A stretch of 28,132 nucleotides of DNA from DATNBT01 sp964579765 (GCA_964579765.1 CAZOIK010000136.1:1-28132); one strand, 5' to 3'. Numbered from the stretch's first letter, positions 8,008-16,155 are shown. The notes: generated from the sequence alone by a model not told the origin. Translations and numbers: made by a program.

Positions 8008-8177
8008 GCGTCCTCACACGATCCGTGGTGCGGGAAACGGTCGTGCAAGCGACGCGCCGCGACGCGGTCCGTTTTCCGTGTGATCGCGCGCGTGTGGGTT
8101 TCTCCGCGCAACTATGTCGTCAATCCGGCGAGTTTAGGGCGTGCGGATGCCGTCAAGCCTCCAATCAGCGCTGGAAC

Positions 8178-8340
8178 CATGCGCGCCCGCGCGTTCGATC
8201 AGGTCGTGACGGCCGACCACGTCCAGCAGACCGACCCACGCTACGAGGCGTTCGCGTCCGGGGGCGACGATGCGCGAGGTCCTCGGCACGCCGATGCGAG
8301 TCGCGGCCGTCGAAGACATCCTGCAGGGAGTCCTTCGCCA
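8178..8340 (+). pseudogene. Remnant of a nucleotidyltransferase-like (DUF6036/AbiEii-type) gene, frameshifted
   Basis: Two short stretches in different plus-strand frames together match the C-terminal consensus of a nucleotidyltransferase-like family. The first is HVQQTDPRYEAF at 8218-8253 (family: V-x-x-QTDPRYQ-x-F). The second is REVLGTPMRVAAVEDILQG at 8273-8329 (family: VLGY-x-x-x-VAALEDVLQGK). The frame changes between about 8250 and 8272. The expected continuation, with an RRPSKRQKDL-type motif, is missing. It appears to be the end of a decayed gene filling the 352-base space between minus-strand genes. The family match is from memory; a profile search would decide it. Confidence 0.45.
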
Positions 8341-8359
8341 GCTCCTCCAGCCGCCGCCT

Positions 8360-9271
8360 TCAGCGCTCGCGCGGCGGCGGCGTTCGCCGCTTCCGCCGGC
8401 CGGGCACGCCGTGCACACGCCGCGCGCGCTGCCAGGCGTTCATGGCGAGCGGATTGGCGTGGAAGACGTTCAGCACCGCCGCGTCGAGGCCCCGGATGGT
8501 CTCCGCCGCACAGGCCAGCGCGCGGCGGATGTTCAGCGTCGCCGACACGTGCCGCGTTCGGCTGTCCACGCGCGCGGTCTGCACGCGCTCGAACGCCGCG
8601 ATCGCCGCCCGGAGATCGGCGAGAAACGTCGGTGACATGTGATGATCGACGAACGCCGCCTGGTTCGGCGCGATCGCCTCGGCCATGCTCCGCGCGACCT
8701 TCAGCAGCTCGTAATCGCGCGGTCTGCGGAGCCGGCGGAAGTGCTCCGCGACGTCCCCGCGGCGCTTCGTCAGCGCGCGCGCCGTCGCGCTGATCGCCGC
8801 AAGCTGCGCCAGGAGCGCCGCCCTGGCCTCGGCCCGCGTGCACGTGTTCTCTCCAGCGCGCAATCGCCCTTCGGCTTGTTCATCGACTTCGTGCTGGATC
8901 GCCCGCACGTGCTCGTCCAGCGTCGCGAACAGCCGCGCGCCGGCCGTGCCGCCGGCAAGCGACCGCCGATATTGGACGCCGAACGCGACCACCCGCTGCA
9001 TCATCCTGACCCGCTGGCAATCGACGTTCCTCACAGGCGCTCCCTTCGTCGCGCGTGGCGGTGACGCGTCGTGGGTGACCGCGGCGACGTCACGTACGGC
9101 AGTGGCCCCGTCGCGCTGGGCCATGGCCGCGTCGCACATGGCAGTGGCCCCGTCGTGCCTGGCACTGGCCCCGTCGCGCCTGGCACTGGCCCTGTCGTCC
9201 GCGGCAACGGCCGTGTTGTGCCTGGCAGCAGCCGCGTCGCGCCTGGCAGCCCCGCTGTCGCCGACTGCCAA
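8360..9271 (-). CDS. Helical protein with N-terminal alanine-rich heptad repeats, function unknown
   Basis: This ORF of up to 303 residues has two parts. The first 70 or so residues are about nine 7-residue repeats of the type x-A-x-R-D-x-A (for example SARRDGA, SARHDGA, MAQRDGA), encoded by 21-bp tandem repeats at 9079-9267. The rest is rich in A, L, R and E with few glycines or prolines and looks like a bundle of helices (RMMQRVVAFGVQYRRSL; FLADLRAAIAAFERV). The tail is basic (RRKRRTPPP). The ORF opens with TTG 9271 directly after an in-frame stop. A later start, possibly after the repeats, is possible, so the exact start is uncertain. No catalytic motif is visible. Such helical proteins recur as hypotheticals in this lineage, as far as I recall. 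Confidence 0.55.
   Translation of the reverse strand: MAVGDSGAARRDAAAARHNTAVAADDRASARRDGASARHDGATAMCDAAMAQRDGATAVRDVAAVTHDASPPRATKGAPVRNVDCQRVRMMQRVVAFGVQYRRSLAGGTAGARLFATLDEHVRAIQHEVDEQAEGRLRAGENTCTRAEARAALLAQLAAISATARALTKRRGDVAEHFRRLRRPRDYELLKVARSMAEAIAPNQAAFVDHHMSPTFLADLRAAIAAFERVQTARVDSRTRHVSATLNIRRALACAAETIRGLDAAVLNVFHANPLAMNAWQRARRVHGVPGRRKRRTPPPRER
9079..9267. repeat. 21-bp tandem repeat, about 9 copies
   Basis: Head-to-tail units of exactly 21 bases are clear at 9100, 9121, 9142, 9163, 9184, 9205, 9226 and 9247, with a weaker one at 9079. The consensus is CAVTGGCCCCGTCGYGCCTGG with units differing at several positions. Being a multiple of three, the array can change copy number without breaking the minus-strand frame, where it encodes heptads. 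There are no spacers, so it is not a CRISPR array. Confidence 0.85.
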
Positions 9272-9409
9272 TCACACGTGGGACCTTACCAAACGCGCAG
9301 ACGGCCGGCGCAACCCGTCCGGAAGAAACCGTGAACCCGGGGCTCGTGCATAATTCACCTCCGGCTCGCTCGTATTCGACCGCGACAAGGGCGACAAAGG
9401 AGGAATGCC

Positions 9410-10177
9410 GTGAAGCATTGGATGATCGCCGGCGTGCTGGCAGTCTGCTGCGCGTGGAATGGCGTCGCGAACGCGGGACAATCGGCGACGACCGCCTGCG
9501 ATCGCGAGTGTCTGCGCGGCAAGGTCACCGAGCTCCTGTATGCGCTCGTGAAACACGACGTGAGCCGCCTGCCGGTCGCCGCGACGCTGCGCGTGACGGA
9601 GGACGCCGTCGCGCCGGTGCTGCTGGTGGTGCGCCTCAAGGTGGTCGCCGACAAGATCGCCGAAATCGAGCTGGTGGCGACACGCAGCCGCGCCGAAGGC
9701 CTCATCTTCGACATCGACGCCTTGAGCGCGCCGAGCGCGGCGATGAACTACGCGCCGAGGCCAGACCAGCTGGCCACGCGCGACGATGCCGTCAAGGCGG
9801 CGCTGCATTACCCGCAGGGGCTCGCTGCCGCCAAGACCTTCGCCGCCGTGAACGCGCCCTTCGCGCCCGACGCCTACCGCTTCGAGAACGGCCGGCTGAT
9901 GGCCGGCCTGGGCTGTACGTTCGCCCCCGGCTGCCAGAACATCTCGACGCAGTCGCTCGCCGTCTTCCAGCGCCTCGGCGAGCCGCAGACCCGCGTCGTC
10001 GCCGTCGATGAACGCATGGGCATCGTCTGGCTGCGGATGGCGTGGGGCGTGCGCGAGCGCGGCGGCGATCAGCTGACCGTGTGGGAGGCGTTCAAGGTCT
10101 ACGACGGCCAGATCCACGCGGTCGAAGCGTTCATGCGGATCCTGCCGTTCGACAAGCGCAACGGCGGCTGGCAGTAA
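9410..10177 (+). CDS. Exported DUF8021-like protein with a shortened first half
   Basis: The start is GTG 9410, set by a strong AGGAGG at 9398-9403; an ATG at 9405 stops after two codons. The 255-residue product has a signal peptide (1-22, cleavage near GVANAG). CDRECLRGKVTELLYALVKHDVSRLPVA then matches the opening of DUF8021-type proteins (CDR-x-CL ... ALV-x-HDPSRLPLA). After RVTED the sequence jumps to APVLLVVRLKV. The family normally has about 45 residues there (a GLW ... GQVGF region), which seem deleted in frame. The second half (FENGRLMAGLGCTFAP ... VVAVDERMGIVWLRM) follows the family pattern and a NTF2-like fold. Function is unknown. The next gene starts 94 bases downstream. Confidence 0.75.
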   Translation: MKHWMIAGVLAVCCAWNGVANAGQSATTACDRECLRGKVTELLYALVKHDVSRLPVAATLRVTEDAVAPVLLVVRLKVVADKIAEIELVATRSRAEGLIFDIDALSAPSAAMNYAPRPDQLATRDDAVKAALHYPQGLAAAKTFAAVNAPFAPDAYRFENGRLMAGLGCTFAPGCQNISTQSLAVFQRLGEPQTRVVAVDERMGIVWLRMAWGVRERGGDQLTVWEAFKVYDGQIHAVEAFMRILPFDKRNGGWQ

Positions 10178-10270
10178 TCGCGAAGCGCCGAGCGCGCCAT
10201 TCGCCAGCGACCCTTCCTCTATTCTGTCGATGTACGCGAGCGTAAGATGTGGGCGCCCGAAGGAGGCGAC

Positions 10271-10960
10271 ATGCGAATCCAGTCTTTGTTGGTGATGACA
10301 CTGGCGGCGTTCCCCGCGATGTCCGTGCTGGCGCAGGCCCCCGCGCTGCCGCCCGACATCAACCCGATCACGCTCTCGCGGTTCGCGCCGGTGACGCCGG
10401 CGGATCTCGACGAGGAGGGCCAGAAACTGCTCGCGGCGAGGACGAACCCGCCCAGGCCCGGTCCGGGCCCCGGCGCCGCCGGCGCCTACAGCCCGAAGAC
10501 CTCCGAAGGGCGCGGCCTGATCGGACGCGCGCTCGGCGTCCCGACCGGCGAGAAGTTTCCGCTCGGCAACCGCATCTACCAGCTCGTCGTCCTGATCACG
10601 GCCCGCGAGATCGATCAGCAGTACGAGTGGTCCGCGCACGAGCCCATGGGCCGGCGTGCGGGGCTCGAGCAGTCGGTCATCGACGTCGTGAAGTACGACC
10701 GCCCGGTCGATGGCCTTGCCGAGAAGGACGCGACGCTGATTCGTTTCTTCCGCGCGCTGCTGCGCGCGCACAAGGTCGAGAGCGATCTGTTCGCCCGGAT
10801 GATCGCAACCTACGGCAAGCAGCGGACGGTGGAGATGATGGACCTGGCCGGCGACTACTGGACCGTCGGGACGATGATGAATGCCGGCGACCAGCACCTG
10901 CCGCCGACGCGCCCGGCGCTGATGCCGCCGCTCGCCGTCACCGGACGCCGCGTCGATTGA
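10271..10960 (+). CDS. Exported carboxymuconolactone decarboxylase/AhpD-like protein without CxxC
   Basis: This 229-residue protein has a signal peptide (MRIQSLLVMTLAAFPAMSVLAQ). ATG 10271 is chosen over an in-frame upstream ATG at 10247 because AGGAGG lies directly before it and the signal peptide starts there. The body (about 85-190) resembles the helical CMD/AhpD fold, with ITAREIDQQYEWSAHEP and GLEQSVIDVVK. In AhpD the helix after this motif carries a CxxC redox pair; here there is none. It belongs with the YEW-AHE subgroup whose substrate is unknown. Export is unusual for the fold but common in Acidobacteria. A Pro/Gly linker (RPGPGPGAAG, about 63-73) precedes the domain. Confidence 0.8.
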   Translation: MRIQSLLVMTLAAFPAMSVLAQAPALPPDINPITLSRFAPVTPADLDEEGQKLLAARTNPPRPGPGPGAAGAYSPKTSEGRGLIGRALGVPTGEKFPLGNRIYQLVVLITAREIDQQYEWSAHEPMGRRAGLEQSVIDVVKYDRPVDGLAEKDATLIRFFRALLRAHKVESDLFARMIATYGKQRTVEMMDLAGDYWTVGTMMNAGDQHLPPTRPALMPPLAVTGRRVD

Positions 10961-10973
10961 GGCGCGGCAGGAA

Positions 10974-11054
10974 TCAGGATCCTGGGTCGTTCGGATAGTT
11001 GAAGAAGCTCGGCGCGCAGCCCTGGCGGTCCACCTGCGCGACGTCCCAGCATGC
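10974..11054 (-). other. Protein-like open tail in the gap after the ankyrin gene, possible gene remnant
   Basis: Minus-strand frame 11054-10974 reads as a natural-looking C-terminus ending QGCAPSFFNYPNDPGS and TGA. It has no start of its own and, followed upstream, runs into an arginine-rich shadow of the ankyrin gene. It may be the end of a lost gene or chance. A 10-bp palindrome CAGGATCCTG (10975-10984) overlaps the stop. Confidence 0.2.
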
Positions 11055-11064
11055 CGATCGCGAT

Positions 11065-12429
11065 CTATCGGCGGCGGCGCGCGGGCGCTTCGGGCGTGGG
11101 CGGCGTCGTGTAGTCGCCGGTCATGTCGCGCAGCAGCGCGATCGACTGGGCGTTGGGGTTCACCGTCTTCAGGAGCGCGCCGAGCGGCGTGAGGCCGCGC
11201 GCGTCCTTGACGTCCACCGACGCGCCCCAGTCGCCAAGGAACTGCACCGATTTCGGGTTGTTCGCCGCGATGTGCATGGCGGTGTCGCCGGCGGCGTTCG
11301 CGCGATCGACGTCGGCGCCGTGCTCGAGCAGCAGCTCCATCATCACCGTGTCGCCCGTCTTGGCGGCGCGCATCAGCGCGGTCGAGCCGGGGCCGAGGCG
11401 CGCGTCGCCGGCCGTATACGTCCGCTTGAGCACGCGGGCCTTGAGCGGCCGGTTCGGGTCCGCCCCGTGCGCCAGCAGCAGCCGGGCGATGCCGACGCTA
11501 CCGTCCGTTTCGGCGCGCGTCAACGCCGGGCGGCCGAACGACGTCGTCAGCGTGTGCATGTCCACGGCCGAATAGAGCGGCGTCGCGCCCATCCGATCCG
11601 GCTGGTTGACGTCCGCGCCCTTCTCCACGAGCAACGCCGCGACGTCGTAGTGCGCGTTGACGATCGCGAACGTCAGCGCCGGCGTGCCGTCGGGATCCGC
11701 GACGTTCAGATCGGCGCCGGCCTCGACGAGCGCGCGCGCGGCGTCGAGCGCCCCCTGGCGCGCGGCATACATCAGCGCCGTCCAGCCGCCGCGCGGCAGC
11801 ACGGTCTGTCCTACGTACGTGTAATCCGCTTCGGGCGCGTCGCCGATGACGCCGGGCGGCGTGTGCGGATACGCGGTGACTTTCGACGGCGCGTTGACGT
11901 TCGCGCCGGCGGCGGCCAGCGCGCGCACGGCGTCCGCGCGGTTCTCGACCGCCGCCCACATGAGGGCCGTCGTGCCCGTCCGCGTCTCGGCCGCGTTCAC
12001 GTCGGCGCCTTTGGCGATGAGCAGTGTGACGGCCTCGACGCTGCCCGTCCGCGACGCCAGCATCAGCAGCGTGCGGCCGTCGGTGAGCGCCGCGTCGGCG
12101 GCCTTCGGATTCGCGCCCGCGCGGAGCAGGAGGTCGATCAGCCGGCCGTCGCCGGCCGCGGCGGCCAGCGACAGCGGCGTCACGCCGTAGCGGTTGGCGG
12201 CGTTCACGTCGGCGCCGCGGTGAATCAGCGTCTCGGCCGCCGCGACGTCGTCCACGCTCGCCGCCCGATGCAGCGCCGTCGTCCCGTCCGCCGTCGGCGC
12301 GTCGGGCCCGGCCGCCATGAGCGACGCCGACAGGCACATCACCAGTAGCGCGGCGCTTTCAGGGCCGCGCCGGCGGGCCTGAACGGCCCGCCCTCCGTAC
12401 GTCGTAACGGCCGCGATGAGGCGCGTCAT
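11065..12429 (-). CDS. Exported ankyrin-repeat protein
   Basis: This 454-residue protein has a hydrophobic export segment at about 25-41 (PESAALLVMCLSASLMAAG), then nine to ten ankyrin repeats. Clear repeat cores include GTTALHRAASVDDVAAAETL, GVTPLSLAAAAGDG, GTTALMWAAVENRADAV, GWTALMYAARQGALDAA and STALMRAAKTGDTVMMELL. Two insertions break the array: about 165-190 (YPHTPPGVIGDAPEADYTY) and about 310-325 (RVLKRTYTAGD). The tail is basic (PEAPARRRR). Ankyrin repeats bind other proteins; partners are probably the DUF1552 and DUF1592 products encoded directly upstream. ATG 12429 overlaps the DUF1552 stop in ATGA, arguing for translational coupling. Oddly, residues about 9-20 are encoded by a REP-like palindrome, so the n-region of the signal peptide may be recent, or the true start may lie further downstream. 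Confidence 0.85.
   Translation of the reverse strand: MTRLIAAVTTYGGRAVQARRRGPESAALLVMCLSASLMAAGPDAPTADGTTALHRAASVDDVAAAETLIHRGADVNAANRYGVTPLSLAAAAGDGRLIDLLLRAGANPKAADAALTDGRTLLMLASRTGSVEAVTLLIAKGADVNAAETRTGTTALMWAAVENRADAVRALAAAGANVNAPSKVTAYPHTPPGVIGDAPEADYTYVGQTVLPRGGWTALMYAARQGALDAARALVEAGADLNVADPDGTPALTFAIVNAHYDVAALLVEKGADVNQPDRMGATPLYSAVDMHTLTTSFGRPALTRAETDGSVGIARLLLAHGADPNRPLKARVLKRTYTAGDARLGPGSTALMRAAKTGDTVMMELLLEHGADVDRANAAGDTAMHIAANNPKSVQFLGDWGASVDVKDARGLTPLGALLKTVNPNAQSIALLRDMTGDYTTPPTPEAPARRRR
12372..12405. repeat. REP-like palindrome inside the 5' end of the ankyrin gene
   Basis: GGCGGGCC-TGAAC-GGCCCGCC (12372-12392) has an 8-bp perfect stem, followed by CTCCGTACG. On the minus strand this reads CGTACGGAGGGCGGGCC-GTTCAGG, matching the unit at 20478-20506 (CGTACGTAGGGCGACCC-TTTCAGG). 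A second imperfect palindrome (GCGCGGC ... GCCGCGC on the minus strand, about 12347-12371) adjoins it. Confidence 0.65.
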
Positions 12430-13742
12430 ACGAAGTCGATCGTGCCGGTGCTGTCGCCGAACGTCTCGATCGGCACGCCGAACTTGTGCGCGACGTTGAG
12501 CCACAGGTTGCCGATCTCGGTCTTCGCCGGCAGGACGAGGTGGCGGTCGCCTTTGCCGACGCCGCCGCCCATGGCGATCATCGGGAGCGGATCCGTCGCG
12601 TGGACGTTCGAGTTGCCCATGCCGCTGCCGTAGAACATCAGCGAGTGATCGAGCAGCGTGCCGTCGCCGTCGGGCGTGTTCTTCAGCTTCTCGATGAACT
12701 TCGCGAACATGCTGACGCAGAGGACGTTGATCTTCGCCGCGCGCGCCACCTTCTCCGGCTGGTCGCCGTGGTGCGACACGACGTGCCACGGGTCGGCGAC
12801 GCCGATCTCGCCGAACGTGCGCTGGCTGCCCTCGCGCGACATCATGAACGTGAAGACGCGCGTCTGGTCCGTCTGCAGCGCCATCGCGAGCAGGTCGAAC
12901 ATCAGCGCCGCGTGATCCTCGAACGAGTCCGGGATGCCGAGCGGCTTGTCCATCACGGCCAGATCGGTCGCGTGCCGCGTCTCGGACGTCTGGATGCGGC
13001 GCTCGATCTCGCGGACGTTGTCGAGGTAGTTCGCGACCCGCGTGCGGTCGTGCGCGTCGAGCCGGCCCTGGAGCGCCTTCGCTTCGCCGGCGATCGAGTC
13101 GAGGATGCTCTGGTCCTCGCGCGCGATGCGCTGCCGCGCCTCCGCCGAGCCGCCGTCGCCGAACAGCCGCTCGAACGCGGTCCGCGGGTTGATCTCCATC
13201 GGCAGCGGCGTCGTCGGCGTCGCCCACGAGATCGTGTTCTGGTACGCGCAGCTGTAGCCGGGCGTGCAGCCGCCGACGTAGCCGGTGTAGTCCTCGGTGG
13301 CGAACTCGATCGACGGGAACTGCGACGACTGGCCGACGTGCTGCGCCAGCAGCTGGTCGATCGTCGTGCCGATGCGGTAGTCCTCGCCCTCCGTGTGCTT
13401 CGGCACGGCGCCGCTCAGCCAGCCGGAACACGCGGCGGCGTGCATCTCCGCCGTCGTGCCCGCGCGTTTCAGGTTGCTGATGACCACGAGGTGCTCGCGC
13501 AGCGGCTCGAGCACCTTGAGCGTCGGCGACAGCTCGAATCCCGGTCCCGACGCCGCCGGCGTCCACGACGGCATGTCGCCGCCGTGCGGGATGTACATGA
13601 AGCCGGTGCGCATCGGACGCTTCGCCTCGGCGGCGAACGCGGACGCCGCCGGCGCCATCGCGTCGAGCATCGGCAGCGCGAGCGCCGTCCCCATGCCTTT
13701 CAGAAACATCCGTCGTGGCAGCGCGAGCTTCGCAATGAACAT
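12426..13742 (-). CDS. Tat-exported DUF1552 protein
   Basis: The 438-residue protein starts at ATG 13742 (GAGG seven bases upstream). The N-terminus LPRRMFLKGMGTALALP is a twin-arginine signal, followed by an A-rich h/c region ending near SAFAAEA. The body matches DUF1552: FMYIPHGGDMPSWTP, GTTAEMHAAACSGWLSG, GTTIDQLLAQHVG, MFYGSGMGNSNVHATDPLP. Family members resemble the DUF1501/sulfatase-like alkaline-phosphatase fold, but no catalytic role is established. Tat export implies folding, possibly with a metal, before secretion. It is downstream of the DUF1592 cytochrome gene (7-base gap) and overlaps the ankyrin gene by four bases. Adjacent DUF1592 and DUF1552 genes are typical of Planctomycetes, Verrucomicrobia and Acidobacteria. 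Confidence 0.92.
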   Translation of the reverse strand: MFIAKLALPRRMFLKGMGTALALPMLDAMAPAASAFAAEAKRPMRTGFMYIPHGGDMPSWTPAASGPGFELSPTLKVLEPLREHLVVISNLKRAGTTAEMHAAACSGWLSGAVPKHTEGEDYRIGTTIDQLLAQHVGQSSQFPSIEFATEDYTGYVGGCTPGYSCAYQNTISWATPTTPLPMEINPRTAFERLFGDGGSAEARQRIAREDQSILDSIAGEAKALQGRLDAHDRTRVANYLDNVREIERRIQTSETRHATDLAVMDKPLGIPDSFEDHAALMFDLLAMALQTDQTRVFTFMMSREGSQRTFGEIGVADPWHVVSHHGDQPEKVARAAKINVLCVSMFAKFIEKLKNTPDGDGTLLDHSLMFYGSGMGNSNVHATDPLPMIAMGGGVGKGDRHLVLPAKTEIGNLWLNVAHKFGVPIETFGDSTGTIDFV

Positions 13743-13749
13743 GGCGACC

Positions 13750-16155
13750 TCAGTTCTCCCCTGCGGCTTCTTTGACGCGATACTCAAACGGCACGCTGGC
13801 GACGATGCCGTTCACGAGCGACGAAAACCGGTACTGCTGCGCGCGGGCGTTCCGGACGACGGCGCGGACCGTGGGCATGTCCTGCGGCGTGAGCCCGCGG
13901 CCGAGCGCGTAGACGAGCAGCTTCTCCGTCAGCGTCTGGACGAAGACGTCGGGCCGCTTGAGCAGCGCCTGCCGGAGGCCGGCCGCGCCCTCGATGCGCG
14001 TGCCGTCGGCCATCACGTCGGCCGTGTCGAGCGGATAGCCGCCGACGTTCGTCGTCCGCCACGTGCCGTCCACGTCGAAGTTCTCGAGCGCGAAGCCGAG
14101 CGGGTCCATGCTCTTGTGGCAGCTCGCGCACGCGGGGTTGTCGCGGTGCTGCTCCATCTGCGCGCGCATCGTCTTCGGCGCGGCGCCGGGCGCCGGCTCC
14201 TTGAGCGCGGGGACGTTCGGCGGCGGCGCCGGCGGCGGCGATCCGAGGATGTTCTCCAGAATCCATTTGCCGCGCAAGACCGGCGACGTCGTCGTCGCGT
14301 GCGACGTGACCATGAGCACGGCGCCCTTGCCGAGCAGGCCGCGCCGCGCGTCGTCTCTGAGCGTGACGCGGCGGAAGTAGCTGCCGAAGACGTTCGGGAT
14401 GCCGTAGTGCCGCGCGAGCCGCTCGTTCACGAACGTGTCGTTCGCCGTCATCAGGTCGAGGACGTCGCGATCCTGGTGAATCATGCTGCCGAAGAACAGC
14501 TCCGCTTCCGTGCGGAAGGCCTCGCGCAGGTTGTCGTCGAAGTCGGGGAACGTCTCGGGGTTGGGCGTGATGCCTTTGAGGTTGCGCAGCTGCAGCCACT
14601 GGCCCGCGAAGTTCTGCACGAGCGCCGACGACTTCGGATCCGCGAGCATCCGGCGCACCTGCGCGCGCAGCACGTCGGGGTGCGACAGCGTGCCCGTGGA
14701 CGCGACGCGCAGCAGCGTCTCGTCGGGAATGCTGCTCCAGAGGAAAAACGAGAGGCGCGACGCGAGCTCGTAGTCGGTGACGCGGTACGGCGTGCCCGCC
14801 GCGAGCGGCGCGCCGTGGCCGTCGTCGAGCGGCTCGCGCTCGGGGCGGAAGACGAACGACGGGCTCGCGAGGATGCGCCGCAGCGCGAACTCGACGCCGG
14901 CGTCGAAGCTGGCGTCCTTCCGGCCGGTCCGGTAGAAGTCCATGAGCGCGTCGATTTCCGCGGCGGCGAGCGGCCGGCGATACGCGCGGCGGCCGATCGT
15001 CTCGACGATGCGGCGGGCGCAGGCCGGTTCGGCGGCCGCCGACGCGGGCCGGCAGACGAACACGCGCGCCGACGAGGTCTGCTGCGCGGGCGCGACGTTG
15101 TACGGCCCCTCGACCGACAGCGACTGGACGTGCGGATCGCCCTCGGCGGCGAACGGGCTGTTGAAGTCGCGGATGAACGGCTGCAGCCGCGCCGTCTCGA
15201 GCGTCCACGGCGTCTCCTCGATCACCGCGGCCGTCAGCGTCCGCATCCCGGCCTTGACGTGCGCCCGGACGTGGAGACGCGTCGCTTCGATCGCGTCGGA
15301 GGTCGCCGTCGGGTTCTTCTGCAGGTTGACCAGATCGGTGTCGCCGCCGATCGTGGCGAGGAGGATCCGCGTACCGTCGAGCGCGATCTCGACCTGATGC
15401 GGATCCTGCAGCCCGCGCATCGCGCTCAGGTTCGTCCGCCACATCCGCACCTGAAACTCGTAGTCGCCGTCGATGGGGAACGTGTGCGTGGCGACGAGCC
15501 CGCCCTGCGTGCCGAGCGGCAGCCCGTCGAGATGGCGATCCTGCGAGAGATCCTGCCGCGTCTCGTACGTGTCGCGGTCCACGACGATCCGCGGATCGCC
15601 GACGGCAATCGTGCTGATCTTGCGCGCGGCGCTGAGATACGACTGCAGCAGCGCCGGCGAACTGCGGAGCGCTTCGGCGACGTTGTCGAAGCCGTACGCG
15701 GAATCGTCGGGCGGCAGCAGCTCGGCGACGTCCACGCGCAGTCCCAGCAGATCGCGAATCGCGTTCGCGTATTCCGCGCGATTCATCCGATGCAGCACGG
15801 GACGACCGGGGTAAGGATGCGTGGCCGCCGGCGCGTCGAGCTCGCCCTCGAGCCAGCCGATCAGCCGATCGTAGGTGGCGGCGTCGGGACGCCGCGCGCC
15901 GAGCGGCGGCATGACGCCGAGGCGCAGCTTCTTGACGACCTTCTCCCACGTCGCGGCGTCGGCGGCGACGTGATCGAGTCCGGCGGTGTCGAGGACGAAT
16001 CCCCCGGTTTTCAGCCGCGCGTTGTGACAGGTGACGCAGTACTGCGCAAAGGCGGCCTTCGCCTCGGGGTTGGCCGCGGCCTCGGCCCGCGCGTCAGCAC
16101 ACACGACGGCGGCCAGGCCCGCGACGACGGCAAGCACGATCGAGCGCTTCCGCAT
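13750..16155 (-). CDS. Exported DUF1592-family (PSD1-like) cytochrome protein
   Basis: This 801-residue exported multidomain protein has a signal peptide (MRKRSIVLAVVAGLAAVVCA). Domains in order are: an N-terminal haem segment YCVTCHNARLKTGG (C40-H44), DUF1587 (HRMNRAEYANAIRDLLGL), a beta-rich central region with ligand-domain features (about 195-300), DUF1595 (RRIVETIGRRAYRRPL), DUF1592 (YELASRLSFFLWSSIPDE), DUF1588 (RRGLLGKGAVLMVTSHATTT) with a second haem site CASCH (C676-H680), and DUF1585 (VYALGRGLTPQDMP to the end). These are Planctomycete-type cytochromes of unknown function. ATG 16155 is preferred: an in-frame ATG at 16215 would put the 12-bp palindrome at 16183 inside the coding sequence and spoil the signal peptide. 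It is the first gene of the three-gene operon. Confidence 0.93.
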   Translation of the reverse strand: MRKRSIVLAVVAGLAAVVCADARAEAAANPEAKAAFAQYCVTCHNARLKTGGFVLDTAGLDHVAADAATWEKVVKKLRLGVMPPLGARRPDAATYDRLIGWLEGELDAPAATHPYPGRPVLHRMNRAEYANAIRDLLGLRVDVAELLPPDDSAYGFDNVAEALRSSPALLQSYLSAARKISTIAVGDPRIVVDRDTYETRQDLSQDRHLDGLPLGTQGGLVATHTFPIDGDYEFQVRMWRTNLSAMRGLQDPHQVEIALDGTRILLATIGGDTDLVNLQKNPTATSDAIEATRLHVRAHVKAGMRTLTAAVIEETPWTLETARLQPFIRDFNSPFAAEGDPHVQSLSVEGPYNVAPAQQTSSARVFVCRPASAAAEPACARRIVETIGRRAYRRPLAAAEIDALMDFYRTGRKDASFDAGVEFALRRILASPSFVFRPEREPLDDGHGAPLAAGTPYRVTDYELASRLSFFLWSSIPDETLLRVASTGTLSHPDVLRAQVRRMLADPKSSALVQNFAGQWLQLRNLKGITPNPETFPDFDDNLREAFRTEAELFFGSMIHQDRDVLDLMTANDTFVNERLARHYGIPNVFGSYFRRVTLRDDARRGLLGKGAVLMVTSHATTTSPVLRGKWILENILGSPPPAPPPNVPALKEPAPGAAPKTMRAQMEQHRDNPACASCHKSMDPLGFALENFDVDGTWRTTNVGGYPLDTADVMADGTRIEGAAGLRQALLKRPDVFVQTLTEKLLVYALGRGLTPQDMPTVRAVVRNARAQQYRFSSLVNGIVASVPFEYRVKEAAGEN

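Noticed and set aside
8025..8793. Two overlapping plus-strand ORFs opposite the heptad-repeat gene
   Set aside because: They contain the short nucleotidyltransferase-like blocks but are otherwise arginine/alanine-rich shadows; kept only as a pseudogene fragment.
9079..9267. CRISPR array
   Set aside because: Units are directly adjacent with no unique spacers, and no cas genes are present.
9071..9334. Plus-strand glycine/valine repeat ORF across the 21-bp array
   Set aside because: Low-complexity reading of the repeat with no flanking protein-like sequence; the minus frame continues into a 230-residue helical domain.
12430..13566. Upstream extension of the ankyrin frame through the DUF1552 gene
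   Set aside because: Arginine-rich shadow; the ATGA overlap at 12426-12429 gives a convincing start.
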